A stretch of DNA of 64,000 nucleotides from Brevibacterium renqingii (GCF_017808105.1 NZ_JADBHF010000017.1:1-64000), one strand, 5' to 3'. Counted from the first letter of the stretch, positions 39,291-49,149 are shown. Numbers and translations: made by a program. Notes: generated by a model from the sequence alone, not told the origin.

Positions 39291-40598
39291 TCACTGTCCT
39301 TCTACGCGGATCACGGATTTGACGGCGTGGACGACGGACAGATCGATGAGACGATCGACCGTCCTCCTCAGAGTGGAGTCGGTATTCGAATGGGTGGCCA
39401 GCACCAGCTTGGCGTGCTGGACCCCCTGCGCGTCGATGTCGCCGACCGTCTGGCGCATGAGTTCGATCGACGCGCCTTCATCGGCGAAGACCTCGGAGAC
39501 CGCTGCCAGGACACCGGGCCGGTCGACGACGTCGAGCGTGATGTGGTACCTGGTCGTGATCGAGGCGATGGGCAGGATGCGGGAGTCCTCGTGGAACGGC
39601 CGCTCGTACTGCCCACGCCCGCCGAGGACCTTGCGCCTGGCCACGGACACGATATCGCCGAGCACGGCAGAAGCAGTCGGGGCTCCCCCGGCGCCCTGCC
39701 CGTAGAACATCAGCTCTCCGGCCGCTTCGGCCTCGACGAAGACCGCGTTGAAGGCTCCTCGCACGGACGCCAGAGCATGGTTGCGGTCGAGCAGGGCGGG
39801 ATAGACCCTGGCGGAGAGCCCCGCTCCGGTCGGCGAGGAGGTCACGCGTTCGCACACGGCCAGGAGCTTGATGACGAAACCCTGATCGCGCGCGGTCTCG
39901 ACCATCTCAGCGGTGATGCCCTCGATGCCCTCGACATGGACGTCGTCGATCGACACCGGTGCGTGGAAGGCCAGGGACGAGAGTATCGCGGCTTTCGCGG
40001 CCGCATCGTGTCCGCCCACATCCGCAGTGGGATCCGCCTCTGCATAGCCGAGCTCCTGAGCCGTGGCCAGAGCACGGTCGAAGTCCCAGCCCTCGGAGTC
40101 CATCTGGTCGAGGATGTAGTTCGTGGTGCCGTTGACGATGCCGATGATGCGGTCGATCCGATCGCCGGCCAGCGAGTCACCGACGGGGCGGATGATCGGG
40201 ATGGCACCGGCCACTGCCGCTTCGTGCTCGAGCCGGACTCCGGCGACGTCGGCGACGGACATGAGCTCGCCGTAGCTCGCGGCCAGCAGGACCTTGTTCG
40301 CCGTGACCACGGAGGATCCCTGCCGCAGCGCCGCGGTGATGAGCGATCTGGCGGGTTCGATCCCGCCCATGAGCTCGACGACGATATCGGTGCCGGAGAT
40401 GGCCGCCTCGGCATCGGTCGTGAGCAGCTTCGGGTCGATTCCCGGGCGGGCCTTCGAGGCATCCCGCACGACGATTGCGCTGAGCTCCAGTGGCGCGCCG
40501 ATGCGTTCGGCCAGGCCGTCGGCACGGTTCTGAATGCGTGCGGCGACCTCCGTGCCGACGACACCGCATCCGAGCATGGCAACCTTCAGTGCCTGCAT
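39291..40598 (-). CDS. hom: Homoserine dehydrogenase
   Basis: NAD(P)-dependent enzyme of 435 aa reducing aspartate semialdehyde to homoserine. The Rossmann motif is [14 protein letters not shown] and the [19 protein letters not shown] catalytic block (with its Lys) are clear. The C-terminal ACT domain (about 350-435, [15 protein letters not shown]) points to feedback control, usually by threonine. The ATG at 40598 is preceded by AAAAGGTGAGGA; an ATG 13 codons earlier lacks this. Confidence 0.96.
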   Translation of the reverse strand: MQALKVAMLGCGVVGTEVAARIQNRADGLAERIGAPLELSAIVVRDASKARPGIDPKLLTTDAEAAISGTDIVVELMGGIEPARSLITAALRQGSSVVTANKVLLAASYGELMSVADVAGVRLEHEAAVAGAIPIIRPVGDSLAGDRIDRIIGIVNGTTNYILDQMDSEGWDFDRALATAQELGYAEADPTADVGGHDAAAKAAILSSLAFHAPVSIDDVHVEGIEGITAEMVETARDQGFVIKLLAVCERVTSSPTGAGLSARVYPALLDRNHALASVRGAFNAVFVEAEAAGELMFYGQGAGGAPTASAVLGDIVSVARRKVLGGRGQYERPFHEDSRILPIASITTRYHITLDVVDRPGVLAAVSEVFADEGASIELMRQTVGDIDAQGVQHAKLVLATHSNTDSTLRRTVDRLIDLSVVHAVKSVIRVEGQ

Positions 40599-40630
40599 AT
40601 CCTCACCTTTTCCGCTGTTGTCGTTGACGT

Positions 40631-42073
40631 TCATCTGCCGCCCGGCTCTCCACCGGCCATCCCCGGATCGGTGGCGAACATCTGCGAGTGGTCCTCGGGC
40701 AGAACGATCCACTCAACTCTATCGGCATCGACCGCGAGCACTCCCGGTCGGGGCAGGTGGTTGTAGTTGCTGGCCAGGGGTCGGCAGTAGGCACCGGTGG
40801 AGGGGACGGCGACGAGGTCGCCGGCGGTGACATCGGCACCCAGGTACTCGTCCCGGACGATGATGTCCCCGGATTCGCAGTGCTTGCCCACGACCCGCAC
40901 GATCGCCGGTTCGGCATTCGAGGCTCGATTGGCCAGCGTGCAGGAATAGTCCGCGTCGTAGAGCGCCGTGCGGATGTTGTCACTCATACCGCCGTCGACG
41001 GCGACATAGGTGCGGGTTCCGCTGTCGGTGCTCACCTGCTTGACGGTTCCGACCTCGTAGAGGGTGAACACGGACGGGGAGACGACGGCTCGTCCGGGTT
41101 CGATCGAGATCCGCGGCACGTTCGTCCCGAGACCTCGGCATTCCTTGGCCACCGCCGCGGCCAGCTCCTCCGCCATCTCCGCAACCGGGATCGGTGTGTC
41201 CTGCGTGGTGTAGCGGATGCCGAAGCCGCCGCCGAGGTCGACGTCGGGCAGATCCACACCGTGTTCGGCCATGATCTCCGCGCGGAAGGCCAGCACACGG
41301 GCTGCGGCGACCTGGAAGCCGGAGATGTCGAAGATCTGCGAGCCGATGTGCGAATGGAGCCCGTCGAGACGCAGATGAGCGGAGTCCGCGACCATCTCCG
41401 CGGCCCGGGCTGCGGTCCCGTCCGCCAGCGACAGCCCGAACTTCTGATCCTCGTGGGCAGTGGCGATGAAGTCGTGGGTGTGGGCTTCGACGCCCACGGT
41501 CACACGCAGCATGACCGGGGCGAGGACGCCCTTCGCCGCGGCGATCGCCTCGAGCCGCTCGACCTCGTCGAGGCTGTCGACGAAGATCCGCCCGACCCCG
41601 TAGTCGAGGGCGTATTCGAGTTCGGCGACGGACTTGTTGTTTCCGTGCAGCCCCACGCGTTCGCCGGGGACTCCGGCGGCCCGCGCCACCATCATCTCCC
41701 CCAGCGAACAGGTGTCGAGGCCGAGTCCTGCTTCGTGGACCCAACGGGCCACAGCCGTGCACAGGAAGGCCTTGCCCGCGTAGTAGACATCGGCGCCGGC
41801 CAGTCCCTTCTCCGTCGAGAAGGCATTCGCGAACGTCGAGGCATAGGCCTGAGCACGGGATCTGAAGTCGGCCACGTCCATGACGAGGGTGGGCGTGCCG
41901 TAGTCGGCGGCCAGATCGGTCACGGAGTGTCCGGCGATGGTGAGCACCCCTTCGTCGGTCTTCGCGACGTTGTCCGACCACAGGCTCGGCAGCAGCGCGT
42001 TGACGTCATCAGGGTAGGGCAGCCACACCGGGGCCGGCGTCGCATGCAGCGTCCCTGCGATATGTGCGGGCAT
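40631..42073 (-). CDS. lysA: Diaminopimelate decarboxylase
   Basis: PLP enzyme (fold III) of 480 aa for the last step of lysine synthesis. The PLP lysine is in YYAGKAFL. HSHIGSQIF, the glycine loop DLGGGFGI, SIEPGRA and the TGAYC cysteine are all present. An N-terminal extension of about 45 residues before the barrel is common in actinobacteria. The ATG shares one base with the stop of the upstream nrtL-like gene. Confidence 0.96.
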   Translation of the reverse strand: MPAHIAGTLHATPAPVWLPYPDDVNALLPSLWSDNVAKTDEGVLTIAGHSVTDLAADYGTPTLVMDVADFRSRAQAYASTFANAFSTEKGLAGADVYYAGKAFLCTAVARWVHEAGLGLDTCSLGEMMVARAAGVPGERVGLHGNNKSVAELEYALDYGVGRIFVDSLDEVERLEAIAAAKGVLAPVMLRVTVGVEAHTHDFIATAHEDQKFGLSLADGTAARAAEMVADSAHLRLDGLHSHIGSQIFDISGFQVAAARVLAFRAEIMAEHGVDLPDVDLGGGFGIRYTTQDTPIPVAEMAEELAAAVAKECRGLGTNVPRISIEPGRAVVSPSVFTLYEVGTVKQVSTDSGTRTYVAVDGGMSDNIRTALYDADYSCTLANRASNAEPAIVRVVGKHCESGDIIVRDEYLGADVTAGDLVAVPSTGAYCRPLASNYNHLPRPGVLAVDADRVEWIVLPEDHSQMFATDPGMAGGEPGGR

Positions 42074-42903
42074 CAGATCCTCTCCGGCGCCGCAGCGCCC
42101 AGTTGTCGAAGTCCTGCGGCGAGGACGATGATGGCGGCTCGGACGAGGACGAGCCGGGCTGAATGTCTCGCAGTGATGTCCTCATCGATCGTCGGTGTCA
42201 CCGCACAGCGGCTCAGCCACTCCTCGACCGCGTCGGCCACATCGCTCAGCCCTGTGACCAGCGGTGCGGCGCGCCGGAGGCGTCGCGAACGGTCGACGGC
42301 TCCCGGAAGCGCCGCCAGCGCATTGAGCAATCGAGCCTCACTGGGGTGGTCGAGCGTCGAGGAGTCGGCCTCGTCGGTCGTGATTCCGGCGGCCCGCGCG
42401 CGCCGCCGTTCTCTGCAGGCAGCAGCATGGCGAAGTTGGAGAGCGCCGATCACATTCGGATCGACGGCAGCGTCCGACCATGGACCCGAGCCGGCGTTCG
42501 ACCAGGGGCCGCGGGGTGGCTGCAGAGCGCAGGCGGCGTCGATGGCCGCCCGGGCACGAGCGGTCGGCGTGAGGCTGATGTTGACGAAGCCGGGGTCGGC
42601 GGTGTCGGCGGCAGCGACCTCGGGAAGAGTCAGCAGGTGGTCGCAGATGTGTTCGGCGAGCGCCTTTCGCCCGGACGGGTGAGCGGCGGCTCGCAGCGCC
42701 GCAGTCGTCGACCAGTCCCCGTTCTCCGGGCGACGAGGCGCGACGACGTCGATCGGCCCATCGGCGGCTCCCGGTGCCACGAGACCGGATTCGGCCAGCG
42801 TCAATGCGCGCGCGAGTGCGGTCTGCAGATCTTCCGGGGTCACCCGAACAGAGTACTCGGAGGCCCCGTGCGAGGACGAATCTGTCGTCATCTTCGCTCT
42901 CAT
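42073..42903 (-). CDS. nrtL: ArgRS-related protein lacking catalytic domain (NrtL-like)
   Basis: Protein of 276 aa. Residues about 15-105 resemble the Add-1 N-domain of arginyl-tRNA synthetase (DVVAPRRPENGDWSTTAALR, then ADPGFVNISL). Residues about 140-276 resemble the DALR anticodon-binding domain (GALQLRHAAACRE, ending VLAAGLRQLGAAAPERI). The Rossmann core with HIGH and KMSKS is absent, so it cannot charge tRNA. It occupies the usual argS place before lysA. The function is unknown; tRNA binding is inferred. The start may instead be the ATG at 42891. Confidence 0.78.
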   Translation of the reverse strand: MRAKMTTDSSSHGASEYSVRVTPEDLQTALARALTLAESGLVAPGAADGPIDVVAPRRPENGDWSTTAALRAAAHPSGRKALAEHICDHLLTLPEVAAADTADPGFVNISLTPTARARAAIDAACALQPPRGPWSNAGSGPWSDAAVDPNVIGALQLRHAAACRERRRARAAGITTDEADSSTLDHPSEARLLNALAALPGAVDRSRRLRRAAPLVTGLSDVADAVEEWLSRCAVTPTIDEDITARHSARLVLVRAAIIVLAAGLRQLGAAAPERI

Positions 42904-42935
42904 GACGAGACGACGCACCTCACGGCCCGCTGCGA

Positions 42936-44111
42936 TCAGATCGCGCCGGGGCGGCAGGCGGCATGGCTGACGAGGAATTTGACCGCCACCGAAGCGAGCA
43001 CCACCGCGAAAGCCGGCCACATGCTCTCGAAGCTCTGGATGAGGAATGCGAAGACCAGCGGGCCCGTCGCTGCGAGAAGATAGCCTCCGCCTTGGACGAA
43101 CCCCGACAGCGCCGCCGCCGAGTCCGCGTCCCGGGCGCGCAGGGTGATGAGGGTGAGCGCCAGCGGGAAGGTCGAGATCCCGACGCCCAGCAGAACGGTC
43201 CACAGCACCGGAGCCGCGGTCGGCAGCAGCCAGAGCCCGATGTAGCCCACGGCCAGGCTGAGGCAGAATCCGACGACGATGAGGTAGGCCGAGGTCAGCT
43301 TCTGCGCCAGGGCCGGGAGGACGAAGCCGAGGACGAGGGGTATCGCGGTGACCAGTGCGAGCATGGCACCGGCGAAGGCCGCGTCGAATCCGGATCGTGT
43401 CAGCAGCGTCGGCAGCCAGGTGAAGAGGATGAAGTTGTTGAACGAGGTCAGTCCCGTCATCGTCATCAGCGCCCAGGCGCGTCGGCTGCGCATCAGTCTC
43501 GCCAGTTCGCTGCCTCCGACGACCGCGGCGGCCACCTCGGCGGAGGGCGCGGGCCGCAGCAGCCGGATGACGATCCACACGCAGACCCCGCAGGCGGCGA
43601 ACCCTGCCCACACGAGCAGGGAGCCGCGCCAGCCGAACCCTGTGGCCAGGGGTACCGCCACGAGAGGCGGAATGAAGGTCCCGAATTGGAGCAGACCGAC
43701 GTGGACGGTCGACATCAGTGCTACCCGGTCGGGGAAATACGACTTCACCAATGGCGGAAGGACGACGTTGCCGATACCCATCCCCAGCAGCGCGAGCACG
43801 CTGAGGGCGAGGAACACCGGTGGGGAGTCTATGACGGCCCGGGCCCCGAGTCCGATGGTGACCATCGCCATCGCCGCCAGAGCGAGACCCAGATCAGTGA
43901 AGCGCGAGTAGAGCCGTGGGGTGAGAAAGCCGCTGAGGCCGTAGAGCAGCGGAGGGAGCATGCCGATGATGGCCAGGAACGCCGCACTCAGATGGATCTC
44001 CTCGCCCATGACGTCGAGCAGCGGCGAGAGACCGGTGACCCCCGGGCGCAGATTGAATGCGGCGACGACGATCCCGACGACGATCAGAATGCGTGTCCGC
44101 GCAGAGTTCAT
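42936..44111 (-). CDS. MFS transporter, CynX/NimT type
   Basis: Membrane carrier of 391 aa with about twelve helices. FNLRPGVTGLSPLL in helix 1 and GNVVLPPLVKSYFP in the central loop are typical of the CynX/NimT (cyanate or nitroimidazole) subfamily. The substrate is not predictable. ATG start with AGAGGGC upstream. It has its own promoter region downstream of the ABC genes and runs towards nrtL with a 32-bp gap. Confidence 0.88.
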   Translation of the reverse strand: MNSARTRILIVVGIVVAAFNLRPGVTGLSPLLDVMGEEIHLSAAFLAIIGMLPPLLYGLSGFLTPRLYSRFTDLGLALAAMAMVTIGLGARAVIDSPPVFLALSVLALLGMGIGNVVLPPLVKSYFPDRVALMSTVHVGLLQFGTFIPPLVAVPLATGFGWRGSLLVWAGFAACGVCVWIVIRLLRPAPSAEVAAAVVGGSELARLMRSRRAWALMTMTGLTSFNNFILFTWLPTLLTRSGFDAAFAGAMLALVTAIPLVLGFVLPALAQKLTSAYLIVVGFCLSLAVGYIGLWLLPTAAPVLWTVLLGVGISTFPLALTLITLRARDADSAAALSGFVQGGGYLLAATGPLVFAFLIQSFESMWPAFAVVLASVAVKFLVSHAACRPGAI

Positions 44112-44192
44112 GCCCTCTTTCCTATCAAACGCGTTCGGCCGGACCGCCGACCGGGGTCGAGCCGAGGGCCTCGACGCGACCGGGGAATCATC

Positions 44193-46742
44193 TCAATAGT
44201 CGAGTTTGAGCCCCTCCACGGGCGAGAGTCGCGCGGCCCGACGGGCCGGGGCCAGTGCCGAGAGGATGCCGGCGAGGATCGCGACGGCGAGGATGCCGAG
44301 GAAGGAAGGCACTGAGAAGTCGACGATGAGATCGGTGGAGTACTCATAGGTGAGCAGCCGCGTGCCGACGATGCCCAGAGCGCTGCCCAGGACGATGCCC
44401 AGGAGTGCGGCCACCGAGGAGATGAGCACTGCTTCCAGGGCCAGCAGGGCGCGCAGCTGCGCGATGCTCAGGCCCAGTGCACGCATGAGTGCGTTCTCCC
44501 GCCTGCGTTCGATGACCGAGAGGCTCACAGTGTTCGAGACGCCGATGAGCGCAATGAGGACGGAGACGAGGAGCAGCGCCACAGCTCCGGCGAGCATGAC
44601 GTCGATGAAATCGGAATAGGCGCCGCGGGCGACGGCGGAACCGCCGACCTCGCCGCTGGGCACGTCGAGAGCCTCGGCGACGGACTGCTGGATCCGGCTG
44701 ATCTCATCGACATCGACGTCCTCGTCGAGGCGCACGAGCACCGCGGTCGACGTCGCCGACACCCCGATGCTGTTGCCCACCTCGGGAGTGGTGAAGAACG
44801 CCAGACTGGACAGGCCTTCCTTGTGCACGGGAACGTTCATCTCGTTGAGCCCTCTGATCCGCACCGTCGAGTCGGGGTAGTCCTCGGGCACCACCACCCG
44901 GCCGGTCACCAGATCTGCGGCAGAGTCACCGAGGACCGTCGAAGCGGTTTCGGGATCGATGACATAGATCTCCGGGCGGGAGTCTTTGTAGTCCTCGACC
45001 GCCTCGGCGCGGTGAGCGGAGATCGCGTGGGCGACTCCGGGGATCTCGCGCACCTCCTCGAGCGAATCATCGGCGACGAGGCCGGACAGCGGCACTGAGA
45101 TATCGACCGGATAGCGCTGGTCGAGGCCGTGGCCCAGCGTCGCCTTCGTCGACATCCCGCCGACGAGGATGGTCGCGACGAGCGTGACGCCGATGACCAG
45201 GGCCGTCGCGGTGGTCGCCGTGCGCCGCGGATTGCGCAGGGTGTTCAGGGTGGCCAGCTGACCCGGCATCCCCCAGGGGCTGATCAGCACTTCGCCGATC
45301 CACCCGACGAGCGGCGGGATGATCCGCACAGAGCTGATGACGAGTCCGGTGACGATGAGTCCCCCGCCGAGGGCACCGCCGATGATCCACGCCTGTGCCG
45401 CCGACACCGCGTAGAGGGAGACGATGACGAGCACGGCGCCGACGACGAGGCAGCCGATGCCGATGAGCTGACGGGGACGGTTCCGCGTGGACGGAGCGAA
45501 GGAGACGTCGAAGGGCTGGAGTGCTTCGAGAGGTGTCACGGCGATGGCGCTGCGGGCGGGGCGGATCGTGGCCAGAATCGTCAGCAGTGCTCCGACGGCG
45601 ATACCGGTGATCAGAGCCGAGACGGGAACGGTGAGGGTGTCGTAGGGAAATTCCTCGGGCCAGTAGCGCACGGCCGCCAGCATCAGCGCGTGGCTGACGC
45701 CGACGCCGGCGAGGACGCCGAGGATCGATCCGAGCAGACCGACGACGAGGCCTTCGGCGACGACGGAGCCGTACATCTGCCCGCGGGACGCGCCGAGGCA
45801 GCGCAGCAGGGCGAGTTCACGACGGCGCCCGGCCACGATGACCGAGAAGGTGTTGGAGACGACCAGGATCGCCACGACGACCGAGATGCCGGCGAAGACG
45901 AGCAGCAGCGCGGTGATCACGGCATTGCCTCCGGACAGGCGATCGGTCTTCACCTCGACGGCATCGCCGACGGTGAGCGCCTCGAGGCTGCCGTCCAGCT
46001 GAGAGGATCCGATGACCGACTGCAGCTTCGACCGCACCCTTTCGGCGTCGGCACCCTCGTCGAGTGCGATCTGGATCGCGATGACGTCGCCCTGCTGCGC
46101 GAAGTAATCCTGGTAGCCGGAGGCGGTCGTCAGGGCGCGATTGGCTCCGGGCAGGGCCGGGTCCTCCCCCATCTGTGCGAGACCGACGACTGTGAAGGTG
46201 ACGCTGTTGTGACTCGGTCCGCGGTAGACGGGCATATCCTCCTCACCGGTCTCCACGGGGACGGAATCGACGGTGAAGCGGATCTCGTCGCCGATCCCGA
46301 CGCCGAGGCTCTTCGCCGTGCGCGTGTCGAGCACGAGGTCGGTGGTCGATTGCGGGCGTTCGCCTGAAACGATGTCGAAGGCGTCCAGCCCTGCATCAGC
46401 CGGGACCGGGGACAGGGCGAACGAGCTCTCGGAGAAGGCGGAACCCCGCCCGGCGGTCAGCGTCCGTGCCGACAGCGAGGCGGAACGGACTCCCTCGGTC
46501 TCGGCCAGGGGGCCGAGCAGCGGCGCGACCTCGTCTCCGCCGACGAACACGTCCTTGTCGGGGATGACCGTGAGGTCGGCCTGCGAGAACGAACGACCGA
46601 CGGCGTCCTCGAGGCTGTTCTGCAGGGAGGAGTTGATGATGAGGGTCGTCGCCACGAAGCCCGCCGCCAGAGCGATTCCGAGACCGATCGCGAGGAAGCG
46701 GGCCCAGTGGATCCGGATCTGCGCCAGAGCGACAGCGATCAC
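44193..46742 (-). CDS. ABC transporter permease, FtsX/MacB type, two-repeat
   Basis: Permease of 849 aa with two FtsX-like modules. An N-terminal helix (about 13-33) and a large extracytoplasmic domain (35-255) are followed by three helices (about 265-395). A second extracytoplasmic domain and three C-terminal helices end in SPVEGLKLDY, mirroring VTPLEALQPFD after the first module. Such exporters move lipids, peptides or antibiotics, or signal, rather than import. The GTG start overlaps the ATPase stop (GTGA). Confidence 0.9.
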   Translation of the reverse strand: MIAVALAQIRIHWARFLAIGLGIALAAGFVATTLIINSSLQNSLEDAVGRSFSQADLTVIPDKDVFVGGDEVAPLLGPLAETEGVRSASLSARTLTAGRGSAFSESSFALSPVPADAGLDAFDIVSGERPQSTTDLVLDTRTAKSLGVGIGDEIRFTVDSVPVETGEEDMPVYRGPSHNSVTFTVVGLAQMGEDPALPGANRALTTASGYQDYFAQQGDVIAIQIALDEGADAERVRSKLQSVIGSSQLDGSLEALTVGDAVEVKTDRLSGGNAVITALLLVFAGISVVVAILVVSNTFSVIVAGRRRELALLRCLGASRGQMYGSVVAEGLVVGLLGSILGVLAGVGVSHALMLAAVRYWPEEFPYDTLTVPVSALITGIAVGALLTILATIRPARSAIAVTPLEALQPFDVSFAPSTRNRPRQLIGIGCLVVGAVLVIVSLYAVSAAQAWIIGGALGGGLIVTGLVISSVRIIPPLVGWIGEVLISPWGMPGQLATLNTLRNPRRTATTATALVIGVTLVATILVGGMSTKATLGHGLDQRYPVDISVPLSGLVADDSLEEVREIPGVAHAISAHRAEAVEDYKDSRPEIYVIDPETASTVLGDSAADLVTGRVVVPEDYPDSTVRIRGLNEMNVPVHKEGLSSLAFFTTPEVGNSIGVSATSTAVLVRLDEDVDVDEISRIQQSVAEALDVPSGEVGGSAVARGAYSDFIDVMLAGAVALLLVSVLIALIGVSNTVSLSVIERRRENALMRALGLSIAQLRALLALEAVLISSVAALLGIVLGSALGIVGTRLLTYEYSTDLIVDFSVPSFLGILAVAILAGILSALAPARRAARLSPVEGLKLDY

Positions 46743-47545
46743 AGGGAGCTCAGTTCGCTCAGGGCCGTGACCACACTCTCCCGGGTGGGCTGCCGGACCT
46801 CTCCGGTGGCCCGTCCGTCCTTGAGGAGGACGACCCGGTGGGCATGGGAGGCCGCTACCGGATCGTGGGTGACCATGATGATCGTCTGGCCGTACAGGCT
46901 CGTAGCGCGACCGAGCAGTGAGAGCACCTCGGCACCGGCATGGGAGTCGAGATTGCCGGTGGGCTCATCGGCGAAGATGACATCGGGCCGGGTCAGCAGA
47001 GCGCGTGCTACGGCCACACGCTGCTGCTGGCCGCCGGAGAGTTCGTGCGGTCGGTGCTGCAGTCGGTCGCCGAGTTCGAGGCGTTCGACGACCTCGGCCT
47101 TCCACTCGCGGTCGATCCGCTTCCGAGCCAGCGACACGGGCAGCTCGATGTTCTGCTCGGCGCTGAGCGTCGGGACGAGATTGAACGCCTGGAAGATGAA
47201 TCCGACTCGGTCACGACGCAGCTGGGTCAGCTGCCGATCGTTGAGACGGGTGATGTCCTTCCCGCGCATGACGATCGATCCCGAGTCGACTCGGTCGAGA
47301 CCGGCGAGCACATGCATGAAGGTCGACTTCCCTGAGCCGGAGGGCCCCATGATGGCGGTGAAGCGACCCGATTCGAAGTCGACGCTGATGTCATCGAGTG
47401 CGTCGACGGCGGTCTCGCCGCGGCCGAAGCTCTTGCGCAGGCTCTGCGCCCGGAGGATGATATCGGGCTCGCTCACTGTGGCGCCGGCTGAGACCGCATC
47501 GGCGTTCGCGGCCGCACGGCCGGTCGCATCGGACGGTTTCGACAT
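46739..47545 (-). CDS. ABC transporter ATPase, LolD/MacB type
   Basis: ATP-binding subunit of 268 aa for the downstream permease. Walker A is GPSGSGKST, the Q-loop FQAFNLVPTL, the signature LSGGQQQRVAVARAL, Walker B VIFADEPTGNLD, and the H-loop VTHD. The first 30 residues are an Ala-rich lead. The ATG at 47545 has GAGG upstream. Confidence 0.93.
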   Translation of the reverse strand: MSKPSDATGRAAANADAVSAGATVSEPDIILRAQSLRKSFGRGETAVDALDDISVDFESGRFTAIMGPSGSGKSTFMHVLAGLDRVDSGSIVMRGKDITRLNDRQLTQLRRDRVGFIFQAFNLVPTLSAEQNIELPVSLARKRIDREWKAEVVERLELGDRLQHRPHELSGGQQQRVAVARALLTRPDVIFADEPTGNLDSHAGAEVLSLLGRATSLYGQTIIMVTHDPVAASHAHRVVLLKDGRATGEVRQPTRESVVTALSELSSL

Positions 47546-47671
47546 CAAAGGGCCTCATATCGCAGTTCGGGATTCCTCTCCGACTACCTTAGATGCTGCC
47601 CGAGCCGTCGACCACTCGGAACGGAAATGCAGAACCGCCCACCTCAGCTGGTGAGATGGACGGTGCCATGG

Positions 47672-47744
47672 TGCCCGCGACAGGATTCGAACCTACGACC
47701 TTCTGCTCCGGAGGCAGACGCTCTATCCACTGAGCTACGCGGGC
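47672..47744 (-). tRNA. tRNA-Arg(CCG)
   Basis: A 73-nt cloverleaf on the minus strand. The acceptor stem is GCCCGCG/CGCGGGC, the anticodon loop CTCCGGA is closed by TCTGC/GCAGA (anticodon CCG), and the T loop is TTCGAAT. CCA is not encoded; the discriminator base is A. Confidence 0.95.
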
Positions 47745-47781
47745 AACGGATGCAATGCTATCACCGATGCACGGCACCTCC

Positions 47782-47826
47782 CAAAACGACGCCGCGTGCA
47801 ATCGGATGTCGATTGCACGCGGCGTC
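47782..47826 (-). terminator. Terminator of the VanY-type gene
   Basis: A perfect 17-bp stem (GACGCCGCGTGCAATCG) with a 5-nt loop, followed on the minus strand by GTTTTGGG. It lies 30 bp past the end of the minus-strand peptidase gene. Confidence 0.85.
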
Positions 47827-47856
47827 GGCGCTGCGAAGCAGCATCGGATTCGGAGC

Positions 47857-48915
47857 TCAGGCGCCCTTCATGTCCTTGCGGCCGGGAACGTATTCCCAGT
47901 GCCAGAGTTCGTAGGAGTTGCGCTTGGCCCAGTCCGGGTTCTCCCAGCCGTACTTCTTCGCGTTCGCGACCAGCCAGTCGTACTGCTCGCCGGTGCCGCT
48001 CGAGGTTCCGGCTCCGAGATCGAGTGCCAGCCCCCAACCGTGGTTCGAGGTTCCGGGTCGTGCGGCGAAGCCCGGTTTGCGGGCGGCCACGGAGACCTGT
48101 GATTCCAGCGACCGGTAGGAATCGGTGACCGCAAGCTCCTTCCCGGTGTCCTTCTTGAAGGCGGCGTTCATCTTCGCGAAGGAGACCGCGGCATCGGTGC
48201 GCAGCTTGTGGTTGCCGACTCCGATCTTGCACAGCCACTCGTCGGGAAGCTCGCCGTTGCTGGCGTCGCCCTTCGGCGCCTCGCCCTCGCAGCCGGGCAG
48301 CACGGTCTTCGTGATCGCGCGCGATGCGGCTTCGACCTTGGTCTGCTTGGCACTCGGTGCGCCGATCGTCGTCGACGTCTTGTCGTCCTCGTCGACCTTG
48401 ATGTCGGCGGAGACGGATTCGGCGTTGATCGCCCGCGGCTGCGCCCGTGCAGCGGAGTCGTCGACCTTCACTTCCTGGTTGCCGCTGAGGTTGCCGGCGA
48501 CCATCACCGCTGCGATGGCGGTGCCCGTGACCGAGACGGTCGCCAGGGCGGAGAAGGTCGTGACCTGACGCCGACGGACCGAGCGCAGCAGCGAACCGTC
48601 GGAGCCGCGGCTGCCGAGCTCGGCGGCGGCCAGCGTCGAGGTGCGTCCGGCCGGAGTCATCACCTGGGACTGCCCCTGTGCGAACTCCTTGGCCATAGCG
48701 GCCCGGCGCGGCGAACCGGCAGCGCCACGTGCCTCGGCGGCCATGGCGGCGCGGCGCGGGGACAGCGTGGCGGAGAGATCGGTTTCAGGCACGCGCGACG
48801 ACGGTGTCGCGGGCGTTCTGGAGAAGATCGTCGAAATCGGCGACGAGGCGTGGTGCTTGCGCAGATCGCGGCGGCGGACCTGCGGCGCCTCGGCGGTCGA
48901 GAGCTCACTCGACAT
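47857..48915 (-). CDS. VanY-type D,D-/L,D-carboxypeptidase, membrane-anchored
   Basis: Protein of 352 aa. The cytoplasmic N-terminus of about 115 residues holds a repeated SPRRAAMA motif. One transmembrane helix follows (about 118-142), then an extracellular linker. The C-terminal VanY domain (about 240-345) shows SYRSLESQ, the zinc site SNHGWGLALDLG and the second zinc His in LWHWEY. It probably trims peptidoglycan stem peptides. ATG start with GGAG. The upstream region carries MtrA-like boxes. Confidence 0.88.
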   Translation of the reverse strand: MSSELSTAEAPQVRRRDLRKHHASSPISTIFSRTPATPSSRVPETDLSATLSPRRAAMAAEARGAAGSPRRAAMAKEFAQGQSQVMTPAGRTSTLAAAELGSRGSDGSLLRSVRRRQVTTFSALATVSVTGTAIAAVMVAGNLSGNQEVKVDDSAARAQPRAINAESVSADIKVDEDDKTSTTIGAPSAKQTKVEAASRAITKTVLPGCEGEAPKGDASNGELPDEWLCKIGVGNHKLRTDAAVSFAKMNAAFKKDTGKELAVTDSYRSLESQVSVAARKPGFAARPGTSNHGWGLALDLGAGTSSGTGEQYDWLVANAKKYGWENPDWAKRNSYELWHWEYVPGRKDMKGA

Positions 48916-49019
48916 AGTGCTCCATACTGTCGGCTGTGGTTGTACATGACTGCGGCTGTGCGCTGGAGACCCGGATCCGGGCGTCCGAAAAGCTTATGTC
49001 ACAACACTATAACGACCTC

Positions 49020-49149
49020 GTTACCGAATGTCACTTTTCGTTCATACACCGTGTGTGACCTGGTCATTCGAAGTCTCGAACGGTCACGAAGAACTACAGG
49101 CGACCTATCGCGCGACCACGATGGAGCCCGGTTCGTTACCATCCGTTAC
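49020..49149 (-). promoter_or_regulatory. MtrA-like direct repeats upstream of the VanY-type gene
   Basis: Read on the minus strand, GTAAC-N5-GTAAC occurs at 49135-49149 and GTGAC-N5-GTAAC at 49020-49034, 105-230 bp before the peptidase ATG. Both fit the GTnAC direct repeats described for the actinobacterial response regulator MtrA, which controls cell-wall hydrolases. Binding is inferred. Confidence 0.5.

Noticed and set aside
44193-47545. ABC exporter as part of a bacteriocin or antibiotic cluster
   Set aside because: No precursor peptide, modifying enzyme or two-component pair is adjacent; it is a generic FtsX/MacB-type pair.
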